The notes: generated by a model from the letters alone, not told the origin. A stretch of DNA of 40,609 nt from Sulfuricurvum sp. (GCA_028710885.1 JAQTTG010000011.1:1-40609); one strand, 5' to 3'; shown: positions 20,660 to 29,475, counted from the first letter of the stretch. Made by a program: numbers and translations.

Positions 20660-23638
20660 ATGGCAACAACGTATTATATGCAAGTACATATCGAATCTAT
20701 GGGAACAACGTACACAGGTGACGGGATTAGTCCGACATCGCTTGCGGGGCATATATGGTATGAGGTCTACCAAAAAGATAGTAATGGCAATGTTATTCCT
20801 AGCTCTCAATTAAATGCAGGCTATACAGGTGACGGTATTGTTGGAAATGATAAAGACGCTTATACTGGTGAATCAGCTTATACCTCACAGTCTTTAGCAC
20901 TCTCGCAAGATCAATATCAAAAGTTGAAAGATTTTGGTTTAGATACAAATGGTTTAGCCACCCAAAACGGCTTTGGACCGAACGATTACAATGTCTTTAA
21001 TAACAGTTGTATCGATTTTACATGGAAAGCATTGGAACTGGCAGGTTTTAATCCAAGTGGGTTTGAAGGAAGCTTGGTACCAGTATGGAATAGATTAGCA
21101 CTTGAAGCATTTCTATTTCATAATTATGCTTATAATGCTGATAATGACACCACCCGTCCCATTGATCCCAACGTCACCAACCTCTACACCTCTGCGAAAA
21201 ACTGGTCACCACCTCGTGCTGATCCACTAGTTCTAGATTTAGACGGAGACGGTATCGAGACTACGGGGGTTGGAGCGGGAAGTGTACTGTTTGACCATGA
21301 TGGTGATGGGATAAAAACGGCTACCGGATGGGTAAAAGCAGATGATGGATTACTGGTAATGGACAGAAATGGAAACGGGACTATCGATAACGGTTCAGAG
21401 CTTTTTGGAGATCAAACTCTCGTCAATAGTACAAAAGCCGCTAACGGGTTTGCCGCTCTAACAGCAGAAGATACGAATCATAATGGAAAGTTTGATGCGG
21501 GAGATACTAATTTTACTAAAGTCCGAATATGGCAGGATAAAAATCAAGATGGAATTTCACAGAGTACAGAACTTATCACGATGCAACAAGCAGGCATCGC
21601 TTCGATCAATCTCACCTATACCGTCAGTAATATAGCATACGAAGGAAATCTTCAACTATTAAGAAGCACCTATATAAAGACAGATGGAACGTCTAAACAA
21701 GTAGGAAATTATCTTTTTACCAATAATGCGTTTTACAGCGAATTTACCGATCACCTCACCTTGACCGATACAGCAAAAACACTCCCTGATATGCAAGGAA
21801 GCGGGATGGTGCGAGATATGCAAGAAGCATCCACACTTTCCAGCAGTATGACCGCTACGCTCCAAAATATGCAAAAGAATTATATGACGCATGATGCCAT
21901 GATGTCACAAATCGATACGTTGTTGGTGCAGTGGGCCAATACGTCCATAATGTTATCCGATAGACAACGAGCCAAAGTTATGGGTGGTGATGTCGTTTTT
22001 ATGGCTGATTATTTGAGTCAATATAAGTTGTATCATAAATATCTTTGGGCACAGCAACACAATAACTATTCGATACTCACCAGCGATGAATTAATAGCTG
22101 CTCAGAATATTGTTACACAGCAAAATAAACTTGGAACCATGATCGATGTATTAGAACGCTTTAATGCTAATGGATTTTCTCCGACAATAGATATGTTTGA
22201 AGGTTTTTATAAACAAGGTACTAAAGTACAAATTAATACTTTAAGAGGGCTTGAAGGATATCCAACTACATCAGCATGGACATTTACATCCCCTATGGAA
22301 ATTTCGATGTCTAAGGCTCAAGCAACATTGATAGAACAAAGTTACAATGCACTTAAAGAGTCGATATATGACGCATTGGTTCTACAAACTAGATTGAATA
22401 ATTATCTAGACACATTAGATTTAATGATTGATGAAAGTGGAATACACATTGATGATACCGATATGATGAATAAGCTTATGATATTGTTGTCGACGGATCC
22501 TAAAAACGCATTTTTAGACATGATGGAGTTAAAACAGTATGCTGGAGTTAATTTAGATGTTTTGGGTTGGAATGCGGGTGCAGATATTAATAAAATGCTT
22601 GAAGCAGTAGACGGTAAATATGATGCAACAACACTATTGGCTAGTAATGGAGTGATTGTTGTTGATGGTGCCTTTACAGGTACTATGAAAGATGAGTATA
22701 TTGTTGGAAAACAACGTAATGACACGATAAACGCAGGAGATGGGAATAATAAAATTTTTAGTGGTTCAGGAAATGACTCAATTACTTCAGGAAAAGGAGA
22801 AGATATTCTCGATGGTGGAGCAGGCGCAGATAAGATGATAGGTGGAATGGGAAATGATACCTATATCGTCGATAATATAGGAGATATAGTTACTGAAACA
22901 TCAACGATAGCAACAGAAATTGATACCGTTCAATCAAGCATTACTTATATACTAGGAGCGAATATTGAGAATTTAACTCTGACAGGAACTGCTAATATAA
23001 ACGGGACAGGTAACTCTCTCAATAATATTCTAATAGGAAACGGTGGAGCAAATACTCTAAATGGTGGACTAGGTGCAGATACGATGATCGGTGGAGCGGG
23101 CAATGACACTTATATTATAGATAATGCAGGAGACAAAGTAGTTGAAAATATCAATGAAGGTATCGATAGTGTTAATACTTCTATCAGTTATACATTAAAT
23201 GCCAATGTAGAAAATCTAGTTCTTACGGGGACCGCAACGATAAATGGGACAGGGAATACATTAAATAATATTCTGACTGGTAATAGTGCTAATAACGTGC
23301 TTACTGGAGGAGCAGGTTCAGATATATTTGTCTTTAATACAACACTTAATGCTTCTACTAACAAAGATACAATTTCGGATTTCGTAGCGCTGGATGATAA
23401 GATTCAACTCGAAAATGGAATCTTTACAAAATTAACTGCTACAGGCATGTTATCGGCTGCTAATTTTGTAGCCAGTCCATCTGGTGTTGCTATTGATGCG
23501 AATGATTATATTCTTTATAACACAACTACAGGCACTCTTAGTTACGATGCGGATGGTTCAGGTACTGGTGTTGCTATTCAGTTTGCTACACTTACGGCTC
23601 ATCCTATTATAAGCAATCAAAATTTTAGTGTTATTTAA
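20660..23638 (+). CDS. Type I secreted RTX protein with N-terminal papain-like hydrolase domain
   Basis: 992 residues in four parts. Residues 1-160: an N-terminal domain with GHIWYEVY (H31) and NVFNNSCIDFTWKAL (C117), the His-before-Cys order of permuted NlpC/P60, LRAT and PPPDE-type cysteine hydrolases. Residues about 188-300: acidic Ca-binding repeats (DLDGDGIETT, DHDGDGIKTA, DRNGNGTIDNG, DTNHNGKFDAGD, DKNQDGIS). Residues about 380-680: a helical region with no recognised family. Residues about 685-992: RTX nonapeptides (GGAGADKMIGGMGNDTYIVD, GGLGADTMIGGAGNDTYIID, GGAGSDIFVF) and an uncleaved C-terminal secretion signal of the serralysin type. No N-terminal signal peptide, as expected for type I export; the transporter is not in the window. 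The ATG has only a weak ribosome-binding site. Confidence 0.85.
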   Translation: MATTYYMQVHIESMGTTYTGDGISPTSLAGHIWYEVYQKDSNGNVIPSSQLNAGYTGDGIVGNDKDAYTGESAYTSQSLALSQDQYQKLKDFGLDTNGLATQNGFGPNDYNVFNNSCIDFTWKALELAGFNPSGFEGSLVPVWNRLALEAFLFHNYAYNADNDTTRPIDPNVTNLYTSAKNWSPPRADPLVLDLDGDGIETTGVGAGSVLFDHDGDGIKTATGWVKADDGLLVMDRNGNGTIDNGSELFGDQTLVNSTKAANGFAALTAEDTNHNGKFDAGDTNFTKVRIWQDKNQDGISQSTELITMQQAGIASINLTYTVSNIAYEGNLQLLRSTYIKTDGTSKQVGNYLFTNNAFYSEFTDHLTLTDTAKTLPDMQGSGMVRDMQEASTLSSSMTATLQNMQKNYMTHDAMMSQIDTLLVQWANTSIMLSDRQRAKVMGGDVVFMADYLSQYKLYHKYLWAQQHNNYSILTSDELIAAQNIVTQQNKLGTMIDVLERFNANGFSPTIDMFEGFYKQGTKVQINTLRGLEGYPTTSAWTFTSPMEISMSKAQATLIEQSYNALKESIYDALVLQTRLNNYLDTLDLMIDESGIHIDDTDMMNKLMILLSTDPKNAFLDMMELKQYAGVNLDVLGWNAGADINKMLEAVDGKYDATTLLASNGVIVVDGAFTGTMKDEYIVGKQRNDTINAGDGNNKIFSGSGNDSITSGKGEDILDGGAGADKMIGGMGNDTYIVDNIGDIVTETSTIATEIDTVQSSITYILGANIENLTLTGTANINGTGNSLNNILIGNGGANTLNGGLGADTMIGGAGNDTYIIDNAGDKVVENINEGIDSVNTSISYTLNANVENLVLTGTATINGTGNTLNNILTGNSANNVLTGGAGSDIFVFNTTLNASTNKDTISDFVALDDKIQLENGIFTKLTATGMLSAANFVASPSGVAIDANDYILYNTTTGTLSYDADGSGTGVAIQFATLTAHPIISNQNFSVI
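22680..23340 (+). repeat. RTX glycine-rich calcium-binding repeats
   Basis: Coding repeats of the type GGxGxDxxx occur in three blocks (about 22735-22880, 23040-23125 and 23275-23340), each followed by a stretch of about 50 residues with the shape VE..NEGIDSV..SISYTL.ANVENL.LTGTA.INGTGN. They bind Ca outside the cell and drive folding after secretion. Confidence 0.8.
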
Positions 23639-23686
23639 ACATATTAACTTTTGCATTAAGTTAGGAAATCATTAACCACTCTTCGT

Positions 23687-23692
23687 TACAAT
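23687..23692 (+). promoter_or_regulatory. -10 box (TACAAT) of the ArsRS-like operon, apparently leaderless
   Basis: TACAAT ends 6 bases before the ATG at 23699; the intervening ATCACC has no ribosome-binding site. The response-regulator N-terminus (MSKILMIEDD) fixes the start, so the transcript is probably leaderless. Confidence 0.55.
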
Positions 23693-23698
23693 ATCACC

Positions 23699-24361
23699 AT
23701 GAGTAAAATATTAATGATCGAAGACGATCTCGAGCTTGCTGAGATATTGACCGAATTTTTAGAACAGTACGATTTTGAGATCACAACGGAAGATGATCCG
23801 TTTAAAGCATTGAGCATTCTCAAACTCGAAAAATTTGATGCCGTTATATTGGATTTGACGTTGCCAGGGATGGATGGGTTGGAGGTTTGCGAAGCGATTC
23901 GTGCACGCCAAAATATCCCCATTATCATCTCTTCAGCACGTTCAGATGTGACGGATAAGATCAACGCTCTGGAACTTGGAGCGGATGATTATTTACCAAA
24001 GCCATATGACCCTAGAGAGCTTGAAGCACGGATACACTCGGTATTGCGCCGATACGATGCGAGTGCAGAATTAGCACAAGAAAATTCGTGTGATTTTAAA
24101 CTCAATGAGCCCTCTATGCAGGTGAGTTATAAAAACCGTCCTTTGGAACTTACCAATGCTGAATACGGTATTTTGGCACACATGATTAAAAAGCAGGGGA
24201 TGGTAGTTTCACGAGAAGATTTGATTCATAATGTAAGTGCGATCAATGAGGACTCTTCCAATAAAAGTATCGACGTTATGATGGGTAGGATTCGTAATAA
24301 ACTCGGCGATAAAACATTGATCGAATCGATTCGCGGTATCGGTTATAAACTTCTCAAATAA
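23699..24361 (+). CDS. OmpR-family response regulator, ArsR (Campylobacterota acid-response) type
   Basis: Receiver domain at residues 1-118: acidic residues E8/D9/D10, phospho-acceptor D52 (AVILDLTLPGMDGLEV), Ser/Ala in ISSARS and Lys in LPKPYDPREL. Winged-helix domain at about 130-218 with LTNAEYGILAHMI, VVSREDLIHNV and SIDVMMGRIRNKLGD. The closest well-known relative by overall pattern is ArsR (HP0166) of Helicobacter pylori, an acid-responsive regulator. It shares one base with the following kinase gene (TAATG). Targets are not identifiable here; it may regulate its own operon. Confidence 0.88.
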   Translation: MSKILMIEDDLELAEILTEFLEQYDFEITTEDDPFKALSILKLEKFDAVILDLTLPGMDGLEVCEAIRARQNIPIIISSARSDVTDKINALELGADDYLPKPYDPRELEARIHSVLRRYDASAELAQENSCDFKLNEPSMQVSYKNRPLELTNAEYGILAHMIKKQGMVVSREDLIHNVSAINEDSSNKSIDVMMGRIRNKLGDKTLIESIRGIGYKLLK

Positions 24362-25662
24362 TGGTCAAAAATAATGCCGTTATCGCAACCGTTTTATTCG
24401 CTTTAGCGGTCACGGTTGCAAGCGTTAGCTACACTTTTTTTCAACTTTATGAGATCAATCGTGCCAAGCATATCGATAATATTTTTACCAAACATTCTCT
24501 AATCAGTCAAATTTATCACACCTATCTATTAAAGCAGATATCCGAACCGATGTTTGAGGCAAATCTAGCCTTATACGATTTAGATGATATTACTTCGCAG
24601 CAGGAATATGAGAAGGTTATACGTCAGGGAAAAATTCTCAAAAGCGATGGTACGACTGATCCGACCGTTGTGGATTTGACCTCTTTTGACTCTTCTTATA
24701 GTGCTCAATCAGTGCAACCTATTATTATTTCTATGATTGAGTATCAGGGAAAAATATATTTTTGGGTTGAATCATCTCATCATACGGTATTGTTGCAAGA
24801 TCGTAATATTGCATCGTATAACCCAATCAATCTTTTATCGGCGTATGGAACATTGATGAGTATGCTTTTGATCTCTTTTGCTTTGATTATTCATCGTCTC
24901 AGTCCGCTGAGAAAGCTTCGTCGTCAGATCGCCCGTTTTGGGGAAGGGGATATGGGTGTACGATTCAAGATGAAAGGGAGTGATGAGATTGCCCTCATCG
25001 CCAATGAGTTAGATAATACCCAACATAAAATTCGTTCTTTGATTGAGTCACGAAATCTTTTTTTACGCAATATCATGCATGAACTCAAAACACCGATTGC
25101 AAAAGGGCGAATAGTCGCAACAATGATGAATGATGAGAAGCAGCAGGGGCGATTTCTTGGAATTTTTGAACGTTTAGAATCTTTGATTGGTGAATTTGCT
25201 TTAATTGAAGAGATAAGTTCCGGTAGTCAACATGTAGAGAAAAAAGAGTATCGTCTTGTTGATATTATTGACGGTGCAATCGATTCGGCGATGGTAGAAT
25301 ACGATTCTGTGCAGTGCACGATTGACGGGACGATTAAAATTGATGTCGATTATCGTCTTTTTGTAACGGCAGTAAAAAATCTGATTGATAATGCGATCAA
25401 ATACTCTCCGGATAAAACCATGCAAATAATGGTTGAAGGCGAAGAGATTATTTTTATGAATATCGGTGAACCGCTTAAAAATCCCCTTTCATATTACATC
25501 GAACCTTTTACTAAAGATCATCCGACTAAAGACAGTTTTGGCTTGGGACTTTATATTGTGGATGCTATTTTAAAAGAACATGGGTATGTGTTAGCGTATG
25601 AGCGGCGTAAAAATATTAATTGTTTTATATTTGTCCCTGTAAAATCGACCAAAAGGAAATAA
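24361..25662 (+). CDS. Sensor histidine kinase, ArsS-like
   Basis: Residues 1-25 form the first membrane helix and about 155-180 the second (NLLSAYGTLMSMLLISFALI), enclosing a periplasmic sensor of about 130 residues. A HAMP domain (HRLSPLRKLRRQIARFGEGD) leads to the H-box IMHELKTPIAKGRIV (His about 240), N-box AVKNLIDNAIKYSPD and a G2 box DSFGLGLYIVDAIL. The usual DxGxG (G1) is replaced by MNIGEPL, a feature shared with ArsS-type kinases. Partner of the preceding regulator. In H. pylori the orthologous kinase senses low pH; the cue here is unknown. Confidence 0.88.
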   Translation: MVKNNAVIATVLFALAVTVASVSYTFFQLYEINRAKHIDNIFTKHSLISQIYHTYLLKQISEPMFEANLALYDLDDITSQQEYEKVIRQGKILKSDGTTDPTVVDLTSFDSSYSAQSVQPIIISMIEYQGKIYFWVESSHHTVLLQDRNIASYNPINLLSAYGTLMSMLLISFALIIHRLSPLRKLRRQIARFGEGDMGVRFKMKGSDEIALIANELDNTQHKIRSLIESRNLFLRNIMHELKTPIAKGRIVATMMNDEKQQGRFLGIFERLESLIGEFALIEEISSGSQHVEKKEYRLVDIIDGAIDSAMVEYDSVQCTIDGTIKIDVDYRLFVTAVKNLIDNAIKYSPDKTMQIMVEGEEIIFMNIGEPLKNPLSYYIEPFTKDHPTKDSFGLGLYIVDAILKEHGYVLAYERRKNINCFIFVPVKSTKRK

Positions 25663-25666
25663 AAAC

Positions 25667-26437
25667 GTGGTGAAAGAGATACTGATCAGCAATGATGACG
25701 GCTATGAATCTCCTGGATTAATTGCTCTAATCGAGGCACTAGAAGGGCTTGCTCACATAACTGTGGTAGCGCCTTCAACTGAAAAATCGGCATGTGGTCA
25801 CTCGTTGACTTTGACTCGTCCTCTTAGTTTTATCAGTGTCGGGGATGATTTTTACAAACTTGATGACGGAACACCTAGTGATTGTGTTTATCTTGCGCTT
25901 CATTCACTTTTTGAGGAACGTAAACCTGATCTTGTCATAAGCGGTATTAACAAAGGTTCAAATATGGGTGAGGATATCACCTATTCCGGTACAGCCGCTG
26001 CAGCAATGGAGGGAGTATTACAGGGAGTTCCTTCGATTGCAATCTCTCAAGTAATGGATTTTACTCAGCCGATAGGAGATTTTACCTTGGCTAAAAAAGC
26101 GATTCGTGTTCTTGTAGAGAAAATTTTATCAGGTAATTTTCCATTACCTGAGCGGGAATTTTTAAATGTAAATGTCCCTTACGATGTAAATAATCTTGAA
26201 TTCGCTGTTACCTATGCAGGATATCGTTTTTACGCTAATGATGCCCATTTACATCGTAATCCACGAGGTATGGAATATTACTGGCTCGGTCTTCATCCTC
26301 TGGAGTTTAAAACTCGGAGAGAGTCTGATGGATTATCAGATTTTGAAGCGATCGAGCAGGGTAAAGTTTCTATTACCCCTATACAACTCGATATGAGTGC
26401 GTATAAATCGATGCAGCAATTACGAGAGTGGCTGTGA
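25667..26437 (+). CDS. surE: 5'/3'-nucleotidase SurE
   Basis: The N-terminal ISNDDGYESPGLIAL is the SurE metal-binding signature (adjacent Asp residues), followed by VVAPSTEKSACGHSLTLTRPL, GTPSDCVYLAL, PDLVISGINKGSNMGEDITYSGTAAAAMEG in pieces and VNVNVPY-type segments. It dephosphorylates nucleoside monophosphates and is linked to stress survival. The ribosome-binding site AAGGA at 25653-25657 precedes two GTG codons (25667 and 25670); the first is better spaced. 256 residues is the normal size. It is followed with overlap by tcdA. Confidence 0.95.
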   Translation: MVKEILISNDDGYESPGLIALIEALEGLAHITVVAPSTEKSACGHSLTLTRPLSFISVGDDFYKLDDGTPSDCVYLALHSLFEERKPDLVISGINKGSNMGEDITYSGTAAAAMEGVLQGVPSIAISQVMDFTQPIGDFTLAKKAIRVLVEKILSGNFPLPEREFLNVNVPYDVNNLEFAVTYAGYRFYANDAHLHRNPRGMEYYWLGLHPLEFKTRRESDGLSDFEAIEQGKVSITPIQLDMSAYKSMQQLREWL

Positions 26438-27069
26438 GAAATATCCGAACCAAACTGGTTTTTGGCGAAGAGGTATTTGATAAACTTCAAAATGCGAAAA
26501 TTCTCCTACTTGGTGTTGGAGGGGTAGGGAGTTATTGTCTTGATTGTCTCTATCGTTCAGGGGTACGAGATATTACCATAGTCGATTTTGACCGCTATGA
26601 TGCGAGCAACCAAAATCGTCAAATGCACTCAGAAAATCATGAGGGTGAGTTGAAAGTTGAAGCGCTTAAAACCCACTATCCCGAAGTCATTGCCATGGCT
26701 GAAAAGATCACTCCCGAATGGGTTGAAGAATTTGATTTTGAACCCTTTGATCTTATCCTTGATGCGATTGATGATATGCGTGCCAAACTTGCCCTTATCC
26801 AAAAATGTTATCCAAAACTCATTAGTTCAGTAGGCTCTGCCAAGCGTCTTGATCCCACTAAAATAGAAATACGCTCTATCTGGAAAACTGAGGGAGACCC
26901 GTTTGCCTCAAAAATCCGTAATGAATTGCGAAAACGAAAATTCAATGGCGATTTTAGCTGTATTTGTAGCTCTGAACTTCCACTTATCAAAGAAAAAGGG
27001 AGTTTTGTTGGTGTAACAGGAGCATTTGGACTTGCTATGTGTTCGTTGGCACTTCGGAGAATAAAGTAG
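26434..27069 (+). CDS. tcdA: tRNA threonylcarbamoyladenosine dehydratase (ThiF/E1-like)
   Basis: An E1-like ATP-binding domain begins with ILLLGVGGVGSYCLDCLYRS (nucleotide-binding glycine loop), ITIVDFDRYDASNQNRQMH (Asp and Arg binding ATP), LILDAIDDMRAKLALI and SSVGSAKRLDPTKIEI, all in the order seen in TcdA (CsdL), which cyclises t6A37 in tRNAs to ct6A. It also has the C-terminal FVGVTGAFGLAMCSLAL segment. It is somewhat short (about 211 aa versus about 268 in E. coli). I choose GTG 26434, which gives a GTGA overlap with surE and 7-8 bases from AGAG; the GTG at 26428 would be too close to it. Confidence 0.85.
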   Translation: MRNIRTKLVFGEEVFDKLQNAKILLLGVGGVGSYCLDCLYRSGVRDITIVDFDRYDASNQNRQMHSENHEGELKVEALKTHYPEVIAMAEKITPEWVEEFDFEPFDLILDAIDDMRAKLALIQKCYPKLISSVGSAKRLDPTKIEIRSIWKTEGDPFASKIRNELRKRKFNGDFSCICSSELPLIKEKGSFVGVTGAFGLAMCSLALRRIK

Positions 27070-27074
27070 AAAAA

Positions 27075-27650
27075 ATGAAAATAAAATTTTCATTTAAACG
27101 TATTCTAAAAATACCTTTGTATGCGGCGGTATTGCTTTTTATTTTATTTGAAGAGATCATTTGGGAGCAAATTGCTGAGCCAATTGCCAGCATGATGCAA
27201 TCATTACATCTTTTTGCCCGTTTTGAATCTTTGATTTCTGGGCTCAACAGTAAAACTATCCTTGTTTTTTTTCTTGTTTTGTTGGTTATATCGGAAGTGC
27301 TTGGGGTTGCTGCAGCGGCTTTGGTAGTTAATGGTTCACCCTTTTTAGGCGGATTAGTCTATATCAGTAAACTTCCATTGGCTTCATTTAGTTTTTGGCT
27401 TTTCAAAATCAGCAAAGAAAAATTATTGAAAATTAGTTGGTTTGCACGAGTGTATGAACGTGTAATGGATTGGATCGATGTGATAAAAAGTTCTGAATAT
27501 TATCAAAATATGCGGACATTATCATTAAAAATAAAAGCGTTATTGCAACAGCTGATACAAAAAGAGAAAAACTCTTTTGGAGAGAAAATTAAACGGTTTT
27601 ATCATTATGTAAAATCGAGGAAAACGCACGAAAATTTTGATCAAAAGTAA
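27075..27650 (+). CDS. Conserved-looking membrane protein, function unknown
   Basis: Two hydrophobic segments (about residues 10-30, LYAAVLLFILFEEIIW; and about 60-95, TILVFFLVLLVISEVLGVAA ... LGGLVYISKLPLASFSFWLF) are followed by a basic, helical cytoplasmic part (KISKEKLLKISWFARVYERV, KIKALLQQLIQKEKN). The frame is open from a GTG at 27039, but that lies inside tcdA; ATG 27075, just after the tcdA stop, gives the natural KIKFSFKRILKIPLY start. It is the last gene of the surE-tcdA run. I do not recognise a family. Confidence 0.65.
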   Translation: MKIKFSFKRILKIPLYAAVLLFILFEEIIWEQIAEPIASMMQSLHLFARFESLISGLNSKTILVFFLVLLVISEVLGVAAAALVVNGSPFLGGLVYISKLPLASFSFWLFKISKEKLLKISWFARVYERVMDWIDVIKSSEYYQNMRTLSLKIKALLQQLIQKEKNSFGEKIKRFYHYVKSRKTHENFDQK

Positions 27651-27684
27651 CGGATACTGTAACCTTTTCGTGACACAGTCATTT

Positions 27685-27690
27685 TATACT
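27685..27690 (+). promoter_or_regulatory. -10 box (TATACT) of the EAL-GGDEF gene, apparently leaderless
   Basis: TATACT ends 7 bases before the ATG at 27698 with no ribosome-binding site between. A GTGACA-like element at about 27670-27675 is a possible but poorly spaced -35 box. Confidence 0.5.
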
Positions 27691-27697
27691 TGTTCTC

Positions 27698-29452
27698 ATG
27701 GAACCATTGCACCCCCTCTATCACCACTTTCTCGAAATGTTGGATGTGGCATTTCAACCGATTGTTGACATTCACTCCGGAACGATTTTTGGAGTAGAAG
27801 CGCTGTTACGTGGAACAGATACACTTGGATTTGAAACTATCAGTTCGTTTTTTGATCGATTGTATGAAGAAAACATCCTCTATACATTTGATTTACGTCT
27901 CAGAGAAAAAGTAATTGAAAAATTTTGCACAATCGCGGGATATGAAAATATTAAGTTGTTTTACAACATCGATAACCGTGTATTAAATATGACAAATTTT
28001 TCAAAAGGGAATACCCATCATATCCTAAGACGCTACGGAATCGATCATAAATCGATGGTTTTTGAAGTTTCTGAACACAATGAAATTATGGATATCGATC
28101 ATTTTACCAAATTGATGTCGCATTATCATGATGAGGGATTTTGTATTGCCATCGATGATTTTGGAATCGGACAATCAGGGTACAAAATGCTTTACCACTG
28201 TACCCCAAATATTATCAAAATCGACCGATTTTTTTTAACTTCGATCGATAAAGAGCCTAAAAAAAAATTGTTGGCGCGGAATATGGTTCAGCTTGCGACT
28301 TTATTAGGGTGTCGTGTAATCGCTGAGGGTGTAGAAACGGAGCGAGAACTGATGGTTTGTAAAGAGATCGGGTGTCAATTGGTGCAGGGATATTTTATTC
28401 TGCGGCCAACACTCGATTGTGCAAAGATTGGTTTAAAATATCCTCATGTTGCAAGTAAATTTACTCAAAATAAACGTGCAAAAAGCGATGAAAATATTAT
28501 ACTTAAAAGGCTTGAACCGTTAAAACCGATTGTTATCGGAGAAAGTATGGAGATGTTGCTCGATTTATTGAATGACAATAAAGAGATGTTTTTGGTTCCC
28601 GTCGTGAATGCTGCAATGCATCCGATAGGTATTATTCATGAACATCAGCTTAAAGCGATTGCCTGCTCTCCGTATGGGCGTTCTCTTGCGCAAAATAGAT
28701 CTTCAAACCTTTCGGCATTAGAGACTTATATCGAACCTATTCCTATTGTTGATTTGACGATGCCGCTTGAGACGATTATTGAGCTTTTCTCTCTTTCACA
28801 AAATGCACCGGGGGTTTTGGTGATGGAGTCTTCATGCTATTTGGGGTATCTTAGTGCACGCGAGATGATTGAGGTGGTACATGAACGTAATCTCGTCCGT
28901 GCACGTGATGAGAACCCGCTCACTAGACTCCCTGGTAATTTTAGAATTAATGAATACATTGCTTATGTAATTGAAAGCGCCAATGAAGCCGTTTTAGCCT
29001 ATTTCGATTTTGACCATTTTAAGCCCTATAATGATTATTATGGTTTTCGCAATGGAGATCGGGTGATTTTATTATTTGCTGATCTAATGCATAAAGTTCT
29101 TTCTTTAGAATATTTTAAAGGGCACATCGGCGGAGATGATTTTTTTGTCGGCGCAATTTTGAATGATACCTATACCTTTGAGAGTGTTTGTGCGGACATC
29201 GAGAGACTTATTTCGACTTTCGCAGATGAGGTACAAGAATTTTATGAACAAAAAGATCGTGAACGTGGATGTATTATTGCAGAAGACCGTGATGGGAATC
29301 AACGCGAATTTAAATTGCTTGGGGTAAGTTCTGTTGTAGTTAAAATGGGAAAAGCATCTTCAATAGCTTCTGCGGAACAGCTTCAACACACTTTTGCAAT
29401 CGAGAAAAAAAGAGCTAAGAAATCTCCAAATCATTTGAGTATTATCTGTTAA
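27698..29452 (+). CDS. EAL-GGDEF cyclic-di-GMP turnover protein
   Basis: 584 residues. The EAL domain (about 10-250) appears catalytically complete: E34-A-L-L-R, the metal-binding Asn in LFYNIDNRV, DDFGIG (D153/D154), the KIDRFF lysine and AEGVETERE. Residues about 265-400 look like a CBS-type pair (VPVVNAAMHPIGIIHEHQLK, PGVLVMESSCYLGYLSAREM). A C-terminal GGDEF domain (about 405-580) has NPLTRLPGN, YFDFDHFKPYNDYYG and the active-site variant G478-G-D-D-F. No RxxD inhibitory site precedes it. Order EAL-CBS-GGDEF, the reverse of the usual GGDEF-EAL, recurs in several Campylobacterota and other bacteria. Both breakdown and synthesis of c-di-GMP are possible; the net activity is not predictable. 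Confidence 0.9.
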   Translation: MEPLHPLYHHFLEMLDVAFQPIVDIHSGTIFGVEALLRGTDTLGFETISSFFDRLYEENILYTFDLRLREKVIEKFCTIAGYENIKLFYNIDNRVLNMTNFSKGNTHHILRRYGIDHKSMVFEVSEHNEIMDIDHFTKLMSHYHDEGFCIAIDDFGIGQSGYKMLYHCTPNIIKIDRFFLTSIDKEPKKKLLARNMVQLATLLGCRVIAEGVETERELMVCKEIGCQLVQGYFILRPTLDCAKIGLKYPHVASKFTQNKRAKSDENIILKRLEPLKPIVIGESMEMLLDLLNDNKEMFLVPVVNAAMHPIGIIHEHQLKAIACSPYGRSLAQNRSSNLSALETYIEPIPIVDLTMPLETIIELFSLSQNAPGVLVMESSCYLGYLSAREMIEVVHERNLVRARDENPLTRLPGNFRINEYIAYVIESANEAVLAYFDFDHFKPYNDYYGFRNGDRVILLFADLMHKVLSLEYFKGHIGGDDFFVGAILNDTYTFESVCADIERLISTFADEVQEFYEQKDRERGCIIAEDRDGNQREFKLLGVSSVVVKMGKASSIASAEQLQHTFAIEKKRAKKSPNHLSIIC

Positions 29453-29469
29453 TGACATCATAGCTTTGG

Positions 29470-29475
29470 TATAAT
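29470..29475 (+). promoter_or_regulatory. -10 box of greA
   Basis: A perfect TATAAT. Because transcription would start near 29482, the upstream ATG at 29474 cannot be in the main mRNA, which supports GTG 29504 as the greA start. Confidence 0.55.

Noticed and set aside
22680-23340. Repeated segments that could suggest a CRISPR or non-coding array
   Set aside because: The periodicity is codon-based (9-residue RTX motif), the copies are divergent at DNA level, and there are no equal-length unique spacers.
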